The notes: generated by a model from the letters alone, not told the origin. A stretch of DNA of 64,000 nucleotides from an uncultured Pseudomonadales bacterium (GCA_958296025.1 OY282430.1:2108001-2172000); one strand, 5' to 3'; numbered from the stretch's first letter, positions 9,750 through 17,816 are shown. Translations and numbers: made by a program.

Positions 9750-10049
9750 TCAGACCGTCGCCGGGTCGCGCCGCCCGATGTCGGACTTGGCGATGAAATG
9801 TACCAGCGGGAAGCCAGGCGAGTCCTCCTCGTCCCACCACACCTTCGAGACGATTTCCGACTGCACATCCAAGAGCCCGTGGCCACTCAACTGCTCGTAC
9901 TTGCCGTCGTAGATGATGTTCACGTCCACCATCGGGTCGTCTTCGTCGTAGTCGAAGCCACGCCGAACATTGACCCGGACGACTCTGACGGCACCGAAGT
10001 GGGCCTTGAACGCCGCCTCCGCGATCTCCCGCACCTGCTGCTCTTTCAT
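9750..10049 (-). CDS. Hypothetical 99-residue protein, paralogue of the next gene upstream
   Basis: The family is not recognised. The protein is 99 residues, acidic in the middle (FDYDEDDPMVDV), with NIIYDGKYEQ and an ending FPLVHFIAKSDIG. The gene at 10142-10441 encodes another 99-residue protein with the same layout (CLKYDDGK, then FPVVSFIAESE), so the two are paralogues. The ATG at 10049 has GGAG 7 bases upstream. No membrane segment or signal peptide is seen. Its stop lies 4 bp before the start of the glycosylase-like gene, implying co-expression. A small partner or inhibitor protein would fit, but nothing in the sequence fixes the function. Confidence 0.7.
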   Translation of the reverse strand: MKEQQVREIAEAAFKAHFGAVRVVRVNVRRGFDYDEDDPMVDVNIIYDGKYEQLSGHGLLDVQSEIVSKVWWDEEDSPGFPLVHFIAKSDIGRRDPATV

Positions 10050-10141
10050 GTCGAATCTCCGACGACGCCCGGCGCGGCCGGCGGGTGTTGATCCCCGCCA
10101 AGTCGGTGGCTATCTGCAAGAGGTGATCCGGCTCCACGACG

Positions 10142-10441
10142 CTACCTCACGTCCAACTCGACCTCCGATTCGGCGATGAACGAGACGACGGGAAAAGGCT
10201 CCACGTCCGCGCCTTGGAGTTCGCTGCGCAAGCGGTCCTTTAGCCGAAGCCTCGCCAAGGAGTCGGGGATGCCCTTGCCGTGTTTGCCGTCGTCGTACTT
10301 GAGGCATATCCAGAGGAACTCATCACCGTAGCCGTCCACTTCCGGGTTCACCGACAGCACCTCCAGCGCCGCATCGGCGTACTGCTTGCGCAGGAATGCC
10401 TCCAGGGTGCCACGCGCCCGTTCCAGAATCTGCTGTTTCAT
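10142..10441 (-). CDS. Hypothetical 99-residue protein, paralogue of the gene at 9750-10049
   Basis: The family is not recognised. The ATG at 10441 is preferred over an upstream in-frame start at 10561 because it has GGAG just upstream, gives exactly the 99-residue length of its paralogue, and the extra N-terminus is low-complexity G/R/P. Shared features are an N-terminal amphipathic helix (KQQILERARGTLEAFL), a DG-containing turn (KYDDGKHGKG) and the C-terminal PFPVVSFIAESEVE. It lies 92 bp upstream of its paralogue on the same strand and probably opens a three-gene unit with the glycosylase-like gene. Confidence 0.68.
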   Translation of the reverse strand: MKQQILERARGTLEAFLRKQYADAALEVLSVNPEVDGYGDEFLWICLKYDDGKHGKGIPDSLARLRLKDRLRSELQGADVEPFPVVSFIAESEVELDVR

Positions 10442-11015
10442 CGCTCCGCTACCTGCCTGTTGGCCTTGACGACCGGGGGGGCACTCCGCCTCCCATCGGC
10501 GTGGCCCGCACTGGCCGCCACCGCCGCTTCCCCGCCATCGTCCAGGTGCCTCGAACCACACCTGTCACGCTGCGCATCATACCTTGTTTTCGGAGCGTCA
10601 AACCGTCGCCGGCGCCGCGGTGCCGCCACGGGGCACCACTTCCACTTGCGCTAGGTCGCGCTGCGGCGGGCGGCCGCCGCCATGCGCGGCTTTCTTCGGT
10701 GGAGAAGGCAAAGCAGGGGAGCGAAGGCCGTAATGGTGGCGAAGCCAGCCCACGCGGCAATCTCCCCAATCGGCGGGGGGTGCGTCGCGACGGTTCGCAG
10801 GGACCACTTCCCGGTTTGGGCTTGACGCAGGCCGCCAGTTTCACTACATAGGGTTTGGATGCACCAGCCGTCAACAAGTTAACGAGCATGGAGGAAATGT
10901 GACCACGGAAAGCACCTGCCATGATGCCCTGATGCACAATTACGGTTTTCTTACCAGCAACGCTCGTTGGATCCGGATAGGATGAGGGCGTTCAACAGAA
11001 GCAGGAGGCAGACCC
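10442..11015. other. 574-bp stretch without a recognised gene
   Basis: Open frames exist on both strands (for example 10449-10937 minus and 10396-10851 plus), but they are G/P/R-rich, lack ribosome sites and resemble no family I know. The stretch separates the 99-residue paralogues from the selenoprotein gene and should contain promoters for both directions. No convincing -35/-10 pair was picked out. Confidence 0.5.
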
Positions 11016-11267
11016 ATGGACATATCCATCACCTATTGCGGACAGTGAAACTACAAGCCACAGGCGGTCGGTCTGGCTGCCGTGCTGGAGGCCGAACTCG
11101 GCGCCGCGTCACGCCTTGTCGAGGGTGGCGGCGGCATCTTTGACGTGGAAGCCGATGGAGAGCTGGTTTACTCGAAGCAAAGGCATCCATGCGGCGCGTT
11201 TCCAGATCCACAGCAATTGGCGCAAACGCTGAAGCAGCAGCGGCAAACGCGGCAAGACAGCGCGTAA
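11016..11267 (+). CDS. selW: Selenoprotein W-like (SelW/SelT/SelH, Rdx family) selenoprotein with in-frame TGA as selenocysteine
   Basis: The frame starts at ATG 11016 with AGGAGG at 11003-11008 (7-base spacer) and runs 84 codons to TAA at 11267. Codon 11 (11046-11048) is TGA. Read as selenocysteine (U), the N-terminus is MDISITYCGQUNYKPQ, whose CxxU redox motif and following YK match selenoprotein W (animal SelW has YCGAUGYK). Downstream, LEAELG, GGGGIFDVEADGELVYS and the length of 83 residues fit the thioredoxin-like Rdx fold. A hairpin of bacterial SECIS type follows the TGA. Conventional gene calling would start at 11082 (GTG) and lose the active site. Family members are small thiol/selenol redox proteins thought to act with glutathione or thioredoxin partners. 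The selA, selB, selC and selD genes are not in the window and must be elsewhere if the codon is read through. Confidence 0.92.
11049..11078 (+). promoter_or_regulatory. Bacterial SECIS hairpin downstream of the Sec TGA
   Basis: Just after the TGA the mRNA can form an upper stem CAGGC (11061-11065) with GTCTG (11071-11075), with one G-U pair and a 5-base apical loop GGUCG (11066-11070). A lower stem AGC (11056-11058) pairs with GCU (11076-11078), leaving CA bulged. The loop begins 17 bases after the TGA and carries the exposed GGU that SelB recognises in E. coli fdhF-type elements. Base pairing was done by eye. Confidence 0.8.
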
Positions 11268-11287
11268 GGCCCGGTGGATGGCGGCCC

Positions 11288-12451
11288 CTACCCTCCCCGC
11301 AGCGCCGTGGTGATGGGCAGCCTTGCCGCCCGCGCCGCCGGGAATAGGCCGCCGATCAGGCCGAGGCTCAAGGCCCAGAGCACGCCGAGGACGATCAGTT
11401 CCGGGGTGACGGCGAAATCAAAGGCCACTTGGGAGAAAGAGGCGTCGTTGAGGGTGGACACGGTGAAGCCGTTGAAGGCGAAGTAGGCAACCGCGCCCCC
11501 GACCAAGCCGCCGAGCAGCGCCAAACCGATGGCCTCCACCATCACGGAGGCCATCACCGCACCGCCGCCAAAGCCTAGGGCCCGCAAGGTGGCGATTTCC
11601 ACGGTTCGGGCGGAGACCGCCGTGTACATGGTGTTCAGCGCGGCGAAAAAGGCGCCGAAGGCCATGATGACCGCCACGGTGTAGCCGAAGTTGCGGATCA
11701 GTGTGTCCAAGGATTTGGACTGATGCTGATAAAACGCCTCCTCGCCTAGCACATCGAGCTCCAGGCGCCGGTCATTCTCCACCCGGGCGACAAGAGCCGC
11801 CAAGGCGTCCGGCGAGGTCAAGCGCATCCGCACCGACTGCACCGTGGCGCCGCGGCGAAAGGCGGACTGCGCCACCGGCAGGTCCGCCCAGAGTTCCGAT
11901 TCGTAAGCCGAGCCCGCGGCGGTGAACAAACCCACCACAGTCCAATCGCTGTTGCGCAGGTCCAGCGTGGCGCCTAGGTCGATGCCGAGGAATTCGGCGG
12001 AGGCGCCGCGCCCGGCGATCAGTTCCCGCTTGCCCGGCTGCATCACCCGCCCGGCGACGATCTGGATTTCCGGGCGCACCGCAAAGGCCGCCGGGGTGAC
12101 GCCGCGGATGACCAAGTTCGCTGGCTGGCTGTTGGAGCGCTTGGGCACATCCGCCACCACATAGAGTTCCGGGCTGTGCGCCGTCAACTCCGGCATGGTC
12201 GAGAGGATGCGCACATCCTCCGGGGTCAGCGTGCTGGACATCTCGCTGTTCGAGCCGGCCCGCTGCGCCAACGCCCGCTCCGGCGAACCGCCGCGCTCCA
12301 AGGCCGCCGCAAAGCCACCGGCCATGGCCAGCAAGGTGACCAGCACGGCCACCACCCCGGCGATGCCGACCACGATGACGGAGGAGCTGCCCAACCGTGC
12401 CGGCAGGCTGCGCAGGTTCATCCAGATGACGGCTAGGACTTGCGCCACCAT
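11288..12451 (-). CDS. MacB/FtsX-type ABC transporter permease
   Basis: This 387-residue inner-membrane protein has one N-terminal membrane helix (about residues 23-45), a large periplasmic domain (about 50-265), and three C-terminal helices (about 270-295, 310-335, 350-375) ending in ARAARLPITTALRGG. This is the standard MacB/FtsX permease layout. It is the last gene of the minus-strand unit HlyD adaptor, ATPase, permease, permease. It does not overlap its paralogue upstream (gap 114 bp). The complex most likely exports a lipid, peptide or drug from the periplasm or outer leaflet; the substrate is unknown. Confidence 0.85.
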   Translation of the reverse strand: MVAQVLAVIWMNLRSLPARLGSSSVIVVGIAGVVAVLVTLLAMAGGFAAALERGGSPERALAQRAGSNSEMSSTLTPEDVRILSTMPELTAHSPELYVVADVPKRSNSQPANLVIRGVTPAAFAVRPEIQIVAGRVMQPGKRELIAGRGASAEFLGIDLGATLDLRNSDWTVVGLFTAAGSAYESELWADLPVAQSAFRRGATVQSVRMRLTSPDALAALVARVENDRRLELDVLGEEAFYQHQSKSLDTLIRNFGYTVAVIMAFGAFFAALNTMYTAVSARTVEIATLRALGFGGGAVMASVMVEAIGLALLGGLVGGAVAYFAFNGFTVSTLNDASFSQVAFDFAVTPELIVLGVLWALSLGLIGGLFPAARAARLPITTALRGG

Positions 12452-12565
12452 GTCCGCGTCGGCCCCTTAGGCGCTCGTCCAACGCACCGCTGCCGAAAAC
12501 CGGCCGGTGGATGTGGCGCAACGGAAAGCCCGGATCATTTGTTCGCTTGCCGGCGGACCGGAAAA

Positions 12566-13723
12566 CTACGCCTTGCGCAGCGCATCGACGATGCTCAGCC
12601 GCCGCGCCCGCCAAGCCGGAAAGGCCCCCACCGCCAAGCCGAGCAGCAGGGACAGGGCCAAGGCGGCGACCACCGTGCCGGCCCGCACCTCAAAGGCGCC
12701 GATGGCTTGGGCGATGCCGGGGCCGATCGCCGCCGCCACCAGCAGCGCCAAAGCCGTTCCGAGGGCTGTGCCCAGCAGGCACAACAGCATGGCTTCGCCC
12801 AACACCAGCGCCGACACGGCGGCGTCGGTAAAGCCTAGGGTCTTCAGCACAGCCAGTTCCGGCACCCGCTCCCGCAGGGACTGGGCCATGGTGTTGCCAG
12901 TCAAGAGCAGGATAGTGAAGAACACCGCGCCCAGGATGCCGTTCATCATCAACCCGATGTCCCCCATCTGCTGCATGAACTGCCGGGCCTGCTCGGCCTC
13001 GGTGGTGGTCCGGGTGGGATCAGAGGAATTGACGAACAGCTGATCGATGCGCTGGGCCACTTCCGCCGCCCGGCTGCCGTCCTGAAGGCGCACGATGAAC
13101 CAACCGGTGCTGCCCTCACCGTAGTCCCTGGCCTCGTCAAAGTAATCGTAGTGCATCAGGAAGATCTGCGGCGTTCGCTCGTCCAGGCCGGTGTAGAGGC
13201 CCACTAGGTCAAACTGCCAATCCCGGCTGCCATCCCGCTTGCCGTAAATATCCCCTTGGATGGGGATCTTGTCGCCGATGCGCCAACCGTATTTTTCCGC
13301 CAACGCCTTGGGCGCCACCGCCCCGGTTCTGGTGTTGATGAACGCCTGCAGCTGTTCGGGTTCGATGCGCAATTCGGAGTGCAGGCCAAAGTAGGCCTTG
13401 GGGTCCACCGGATACTTGGGGAAGAAGTTGGCACGGTCTTGGTAAACGCCGCCGAACCATTCCGCGTGGGTGACGGCATCGACCCCCTCAACGGCCTGGA
13501 TTTGCTGCAGGGCGCTGATGGGCAAGGAGTCGATGATCGAGTATTTTGCCGCCACCACCAGCCGATGGACGCTCGCCTGGCCGAAGCCGTCGCCAGCGAA
13601 CACCAAGGCGATGGTGCGCAACAAAATGAACAGCAGAAAGGCCACCAACAGGGACACCAGGGTCAACAGCGTCCGTGCGCGGCTGCGGAAGAGATTCGCC
13701 CACAGCAGGCCGATCTTGTTCAT
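12566..13723 (-). CDS. MacB/FtsX-type ABC transporter permease
   Basis: This 385-residue permease has a first helix near residues 16-38, a periplasmic domain (about 40-245) and three C-terminal helices, ending with FPAWRARRLSIVDALRKA. The C-terminal SIVDALR motif and the preceding helices match the FtsX domain. Its ATG (13723) overlaps the stop of the ATPase gene by 4 bp, so the two are translationally coupled. It forms a transporter with the ATPase and probably with the second, diverged permease gene downstream (heterodimer inferred). Confidence 0.87.
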   Translation of the reverse strand: MNKIGLLWANLFRSRARTLLTLVSLLVAFLLFILLRTIALVFAGDGFGQASVHRLVVAAKYSIIDSLPISALQQIQAVEGVDAVTHAEWFGGVYQDRANFFPKYPVDPKAYFGLHSELRIEPEQLQAFINTRTGAVAPKALAEKYGWRIGDKIPIQGDIYGKRDGSRDWQFDLVGLYTGLDERTPQIFLMHYDYFDEARDYGEGSTGWFIVRLQDGSRAAEVAQRIDQLFVNSSDPTRTTTEAEQARQFMQQMGDIGLMMNGILGAVFFTILLLTGNTMAQSLRERVPELAVLKTLGFTDAAVSALVLGEAMLLCLLGTALGTALALLVAAAIGPGIAQAIGAFEVRAGTVVAALALSLLLGLAVGAFPAWRARRLSIVDALRKA

Positions 13724-14400
13724 GCCGCGTCCTGCGCCAGCCGGCCCTTGTCCATGCGCAGCACCGCGGCGGCGCGCTCAGCGGCCTTCGGATCGTGGGT
13801 GACCATGATGATCGTCTTGCCGTGCTCCCGGTTCAGAACCTCGAGCAAGCTGAGGATTTCATCGGCGGTGTCCCGGTCTAGATCCCCGGTGGGCTCGTCG
13901 CAGACCAGCAGGGCCGGGTCCGCGACGATGGCGCGAGCGATGGCCACCCGCTGCTGCTGGCCGCCGGAAAGCTCCCCGGGCTTATGCTTGGCGCGGTCCT
14001 CGAGGCCGACGATCTTCAGCGCCGTGGCGGCGTTGGCCTTGCGCTGCCGGGCGGAAAGGCGGGTCAGCAGCAGCGGCAGCTCCACGTTGCGCTGGGCGCT
14101 CAGCACCGGCAGCAGGTTGTAGAACTGGAAGACGAAGCCGATGTTCTCCGAACGCCACTTGGCCAGTTGCCTCGGGGACATTGCATTCAAGGGGACGTCG
14201 CCCACCTCAACGGCACCGCCGCTCGGATGGTCCAGGCCGCCGATGAGGTTCAGCAAGGTGGTCTTGCCGGAGCCGGACGGCCCCATCAGGGCGAGGAAGT
14301 CCCCCTGCCGGATCTCCAGGTTGATGCCGTCCAGCACATCCACCGTTTCCCGGCCTTTGACGAAGCTCTTCTTCAAATCCTGGCAGCGCACCAAGGCCAT
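13720..14400 (-). CDS. LolD/MacB-type ABC transporter ATP-binding protein
   Basis: This 226-residue ATPase has Walker A GPSGSGKTT (residues 40-48), the MacB/LolD-type Q-loop segment FVFQFYNLLPVLSA, signature LSGGQ (144-148), Walker B LLVCDEPTGDLD (164-175) and a switch histidine in MVTHD. The ATG at 14400 is chosen because AGGAG lies just upstream; a TTG two codons earlier is also in frame. It energises the two downstream permeases, and the HlyD-type adaptor gene lies upstream. The 330-bp gap before it contains a foreign ATPase fragment, so expression from the adaptor promoter may be disturbed. Confidence 0.93.
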   Translation of the reverse strand: MALVRCQDLKKSFVKGRETVDVLDGINLEIRQGDFLALMGPSGSGKTTLLNLIGGLDHPSGGAVEVGDVPLNAMSPRQLAKWRSENIGFVFQFYNLLPVLSAQRNVELPLLLTRLSARQRKANAATALKIVGLEDRAKHKPGELSGGQQQRVAIARAIVADPALLVCDEPTGDLDRDTADEILSLLEVLNREHGKTIIMVTHDPKAAERAAAVLRMDKGRLAQDAA

Positions 14401-14520
14401 GCCCAACTCCTGATTCGCTTAGGGCCTGTTCATCAAGCCGCAAATAACGCAATGCAGCCCTTGCGCACCGGGCATTCTACAACCCTGCAAATTGTTCGGC
14501 GCTGCAAAGTTGCGGGGGCT

Positions 14521-14732
14521 TTGACAACGCGGGAAACAATAACGAAAATTGAAAGTCCAACTTTCGATTTTCAGGGTATTTCAGTGGAGCGGCCCAGCTT
14601 CCTGCAGCAAATTGAAGTCCTATTCCGCACTCACCCCATGGTCGGGATACTCGGCCCGCGCCAATGCGGGAAGACAACCTTGGCGCATGACCACATCAGC
14701 GCCCTGCCGCAAGCGCCATGCGCAATTCTAAA
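14521..14732 (+). pseudogene. N-terminal scrap of an AAA ATPase (DUF4143-type) inserted in the export operon
   Basis: In plus frame 1 the sequence reads ...ERPSFLQQIEVLFRTHP then MVGILGPRQCGKTTLAHDH, a Walker A region typical of the mobile AAA/DUF4143 ATPases (usually about 400 residues). Homology stops at CAILNQ, exactly where the opposite-strand adaptor gene ends (14733). The scrap starts without a credible ribosome site. It is read antisense to the operon and is certainly non-functional as it stands. Confidence 0.7.
14544..14572. repeat. 29-nt inverted repeat in front of the ATPase fragment
   Basis: GAAAATTGAAAGT (14544-14556) and ACTTTCGATTTTC (14560-14572) are complementary at 12 of 13 positions with a 3-base spacer. 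It sits at the left edge of the ATPase scrap, so it could be the operator or promoter of the lost gene or a recombination boundary. It is not followed by a T-run. Confidence 0.6.
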
Positions 14733-15986
14733 TCAATTGGCCCAAGAGACGCTGGCGCCGTCGGCGAGGCTGGCCAGCAACTCGGTGTTCAAGTCCGTCA
14801 CCACCCGCTCGCCGGGGCGCAGGCCCTTGAGCACTTGCGCCCTGCCCCGTTCGGCGCGGCCTAGGCGGATGGGCCGCCGCTGCACCTTCTCATCGGCAAC
14901 TACTAGGACATAGGCTTCGTCGCGATCCTCGGCCACTGCCGCCACCGGCACGAACACGCCTGACGGGGACGCGGCGGCCGGGGCTTCGGCGGCGGTGTCC
15001 AGAAAGGCCACGCGGACGCCCATGTCCGGCAGCACCCGTTCGTCCCGCTCCAGAAAGCGCACCCGCACCCGCACCGTGGCCTTGCTGCGCTCCGCCGCCG
15101 GAATGGTGGCGATGACCTCGGCGGCGTAGGCGTCCTCCGGGTAGGCGTTCAGGATCACCCGCACCGGCTGATGGGGATACACGCGGTTGATGTACGCCTC
15201 GTTGACATCGACCTCCACTTCCAGGGAATCCATATCCACTATGGTGCAAATGCCGGTGCGGGTGAAGCCGCCACCGGCGGAGACGGGGGAGATCATCTCC
15301 CCTGGCTGGGCCGCCTTGGCGATCACCACGCCGGCGAAGGGGGCGCGAATCTCCATGTCATCCAAGAGTTGCCGTTGCACCGCCAAGGCGCGCTCAGCCA
15401 CCACCGCCTCCTGACGCAGCCGTTGCAGCCGGGCGGCCACGGCCTCCACCGCCAAGCGGTTGCGGTCCAAGTCCGCTTGGCTGACCAAGAAGCGCTCGGC
15501 CAACCCCTCGCTGCGGGCCAAGTCCAGTTGCGCCTGCTTGAGCTCCACCTCCACCTCCAGCAAGGTGCGCCGCGCCGCTTCCAGTTGCGACTCCGCCAGC
15601 CGCAACTCCGTCCTGGGAATGCTGTCGTCCAACCGCGCCAACAGTTGCCCTGCGGCCACCTGCACGCCTTCCTCTATCAACACCTCCACCACCTTGCCGG
15701 TGGCCTTGCTGCTCACCGTGGCCTGCCGTCGCGCCACCACATAACCCGTGGCGTCCAACACGCTGGACTGGGCGCCAGCCGGCGCCGCGGCCTCGGCGAC
15801 GGCGGTGCTGACCAAGGAGATGCCCTCTCCTTCCGGCGCACGGAAAAACCACGCCACGAAGCCAAGGCCGGCCGCCAAGGCGACCAGCGCGAACCACTTG
15901 AGCGGGCGGCTGGACGGGCGGGGCGGTTGCGAACGGTCGATGCGCAGTTGGCCCAACAGCGCTTTCTGATCTTCGGGCGGGTCCAT
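14733..15986 (-). CDS. HlyD/RND-type efflux periplasmic adaptor (membrane fusion protein)
   Basis: This 417-residue protein has a cytoplasmic N-terminus, one membrane helix (about residues 31-48), a biotinyl-lipoyl-like half (SVLDATGYVVARRQATVSS), a long coiled-coil hairpin rich in A/E/L/R (about 110-210), the second lipoyl half (IRAPFAGVVIAKAAQPGEMI) and a beta-barrel region. The start MDPPEDQ at 15986 is preferred over 16055, whose extension crosses the end of the toxin remnant. It would link the MacB-like inner-membrane complex to an outer-membrane channel; no TolC-like gene is nearby. The first gene of the export unit. Confidence 0.88.
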   Translation of the reverse strand: MDPPEDQKALLGQLRIDRSQPPRPSSRPLKWFALVALAAGLGFVAWFFRAPEGEGISLVSTAVAEAAAPAGAQSSVLDATGYVVARRQATVSSKATGKVVEVLIEEGVQVAAGQLLARLDDSIPRTELRLAESQLEAARRTLLEVEVELKQAQLDLARSEGLAERFLVSQADLDRNRLAVEAVAARLQRLRQEAVVAERALAVQRQLLDDMEIRAPFAGVVIAKAAQPGEMISPVSAGGGFTRTGICTIVDMDSLEVEVDVNEAYINRVYPHQPVRVILNAYPEDAYAAEVIATIPAAERSKATVRVRVRFLERDERVLPDMGVRVAFLDTAAEAPAAASPSGVFVPVAAVAEDRDEAYVLVVADEKVQRRPIRLGRAERGRAQVLKGLRPGERVVTDLNTELLASLADGASVSWAN

Positions 15987-16020
15987 GCGCGGGTCAGCTT
16001 GGGCTAGAGGGGCTTGCAGT

Positions 16021-16203
16021 CTAACAAAGAACGGCAAAGCCATTGACGAGGGCATCGAATCCTGCGGCCGAGGCGCACCGCAGCAGTTCGCCGTTGCTGA
16101 CGCCGGTTAGTCCTTCGCCCCGCACGGAACGGGTTTCCAATACGCTTGGCAGCAGGGCGGCAAGTCGGTGGTCAACGTTCTCGTCAAGCAGAATTTTCTT
16201 CAT
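16021..16203 (-). pseudogene. Truncated DUF5615 (PIN-like) toxin
   Basis: Sixty residues: MKKILLDENVDHRLAALLP, the conserved first strand with the acidic DEN triad, then ELLRCASAAGFDALV. Intact DUF5615 toxins are about 110-120 residues and continue with a second acidic segment (typically D-x-N/D-F) that is absent here; after FDALV the frame runs into NGFAVLC and a TAG. The active site is therefore incomplete. It overlaps the antitoxin gene by 20 bp. Its end lies just upstream of the HlyD adaptor start, so the missing half was probably lost at that junction. Confidence 0.72.
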
Positions 16204-16417
16204 GCCGTTTGCCGTTGAGCACCTCTTCCGCGAGCTTGAGCGCTCCGACCGCCTGCTCCCTCGTCACCGTCGGGAAACCCTCGAGAAAATCATCTAGAGG
16301 ATCGCCTGCAGCGAGGCAGTCAAATAGCACCGAGACTGGAACGCGAGTGCCGGAAAACACGACGGCACCGCTGACGATGTGGGGGTTTTGGCTGAGGGGA
16401 TGGCCGAGTCCCTGCAT
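16184..16417 (-). CDS. DUF433 family antitoxin
   Basis: This 77-residue protein is of the DUF433 type: SGTRVPVSVLFDCL, GDPLDDFLEGFPTVT and EQAVGALKLAEE match the family's winged-helix core. The ATG at 16417 has GGAG 9 bases upstream. DUF433 proteins are usually encoded directly before a DUF5615 toxin, as here (20-bp overlap), and repress their own operon. With the partner truncated this is an orphan antitoxin that could still neutralise related toxins elsewhere in the genome (inference). Confidence 0.78.
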   Translation of the reverse strand: MQGLGHPLSQNPHIVSGAVVFSGTRVPVSVLFDCLAAGDPLDDFLEGFPTVTREQAVGALKLAEEVLNGKRHEENSA

Positions 16418-16541
16418 GGCTAATTTCTCCTGTGGCGGCAGCGGAAAGTCTATCAGAAGCGCCGAGGCGTCCGCTCCGATAGCTGTACGGATTCAACTCG
16501 CGAGCGCAGTGGGGCCTTGGACGAATGAACGGGCTGGCATA

Positions 16542-17756
16542 ATGCGGCCTTTGCGTTGCTCCATTAGGCATTTCTTGACCGCAACCCAACGCACGGTGCG
16601 CGTTCTGCGCAGCATTGACGAGATCGACAAGGCCGCTTGGGACGCCTGCGCCAACCCGCCCGGCGCGGTCTTCAACCCGTTTTTGGCCCACGACTTTTTG
16701 GCCGCTCTGGAGGCCAGCGGCAGCGTCTCCGCCAGCGCCGGCTGGCAGCCGTTTCACCTAGCGCTGCGCGAAGGGGAAAGGGACATCGGCTGCATGCCCC
16801 TATATCTGAAGGGGCACTCCCAAGGGGAGTATGTCTTCGACCATGCTTGGGCGGACGCTTGGCACCGCGCCGGCGGGCGCTACTACCCCAAGCTGCAATG
16901 CGGCGTGCCCTTCACCCCGGCCACCGGCCGCCGCCTGCTCTGCGCGGAGGACGATCCCGCCATCGAGCGGCAATTGCTGGACGCCTGCGCGGAAGTGGCC
17001 GATCAGCTGCAGGTGTCCTCCCTGCACATCACCTTCATGCCGCAGCGCCAATGGCTGGCCGCCGGAGAGCGCGGCTACCTGCGGCGCATGGACCAGCAGT
17101 TCCACTGGCACAACGCCGGCTACGACAGCTTTGACGCCTTCTTGGCGGACCTGTCCTCCAAGAAGCGCAAGAACCTGCGGCGCGAGCGGCGCGAGGCGTT
17201 GGCGGCCGGTTTAACGGTTGAATGGGTGACCGGCGCCGACCTGACGGAAGCCCATTGGGACGCCTTCCACCGCTTCTATCTGGACACCGGCAGCCGCAAG
17301 TGGGGCGCTCCCTACCTGACGCGCCGCTTCTTCAGCCTCGTCAACGAAACCCTGTCCGAACACTGCCTGCTGGTGATGTGCAAGCGTGGCGGCAGATACA
17401 TTGCCGGAGCGCTCAACTTCATCGGCGGGGACACCCTCTACGGGCGCAACTGGGGCTGCATCGAGGATCACCGCTTCCTGCACTTCGAGGCTTGCTACTA
17501 CCAAGCCATCGACTTCGCCATCGCCAACAAGCTTAAGCGGGTGGAGGCCGGCGCCCAGGGGCCGCACAAGGTCGTGCGCGGCTACTTGCCGAACGCCACC
17601 TACAGCGCCCATTGGATTCGGGACCCCGGCTTGCGCCGCGCCGTGGCCCGCTTTCTGGAGCAGGAGCGGCATCATGTCGCCCAAGACATCCGCTGGATCG
17701 AACAGCGCACGCCGTTCAAGTTCGGCATCGACCTCAGCGAGATTCGCGGCGCCTAG
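16542..17756 (+). CDS. GNAT-family acyltransferase of the DUF482/FemAB-like type
   Basis: This 404-residue cytosolic protein matches the family once called DUF482: AWDACANP, NPFLAHDFLAALE, GWQPFHLALREG, PLYLKGHSQGEYVFDHAWA, YYPKLQCGVPFTP, HITFMP, QQFHWHN, FDAFLADLSSKKRKNLRRER and GCIEDHRFLHFEACYYQAID are all present in order. The C-terminus has AGAQGPHKVVRGY, near the conserved catalytic core. The substrate is unknown; the fold is two tandem GNAT domains as in FemX aminoacyltransferases. The ATG at 16542 is the only good start. The methyltransferase gene follows on the same strand 60 bp later. Confidence 0.8.
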   Translation: MRPLRCSIRHFLTATQRTVRVLRSIDEIDKAAWDACANPPGAVFNPFLAHDFLAALEASGSVSASAGWQPFHLALREGERDIGCMPLYLKGHSQGEYVFDHAWADAWHRAGGRYYPKLQCGVPFTPATGRRLLCAEDDPAIERQLLDACAEVADQLQVSSLHITFMPQRQWLAAGERGYLRRMDQQFHWHNAGYDSFDAFLADLSSKKRKNLRRERREALAAGLTVEWVTGADLTEAHWDAFHRFYLDTGSRKWGAPYLTRRFFSLVNETLSEHCLLVMCKRGGRYIAGALNFIGGDTLYGRNWGCIEDHRFLHFEACYYQAIDFAIANKLKRVEAGAQGPHKVVRGYLPNATYSAHWIRDPGLRRAVARFLEQERHHVAQDIRWIEQRTPFKFGIDLSEIRGA

Positions 17757-17816
17757 GGCCGGCGGTGCAATGCGGCGGCCAAGGCTGCATACTTGCCCCC
17801 AAGAGGACCCAACCTG

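Noticed and set aside
9011-9886. Longer 291-codon version of the glycosylase-like gene
   Set aside because: Its first 47 codons overlap the 99-residue gene and look like shadow sequence; GTG 9745 fits the operon spacing.
10449-10937. 162-codon minus frame in the gap before selW
   Set aside because: No family, no ribosome site, arginine/proline-rich shadow-like composition.
11046-11048. Reading the TGA in the SelW-like gene as a pseudogene stop
   Set aside because: The TGA sits exactly at the family's Sec position in CxxU and is followed by a well-placed SECIS hairpin; the frame is otherwise clean.
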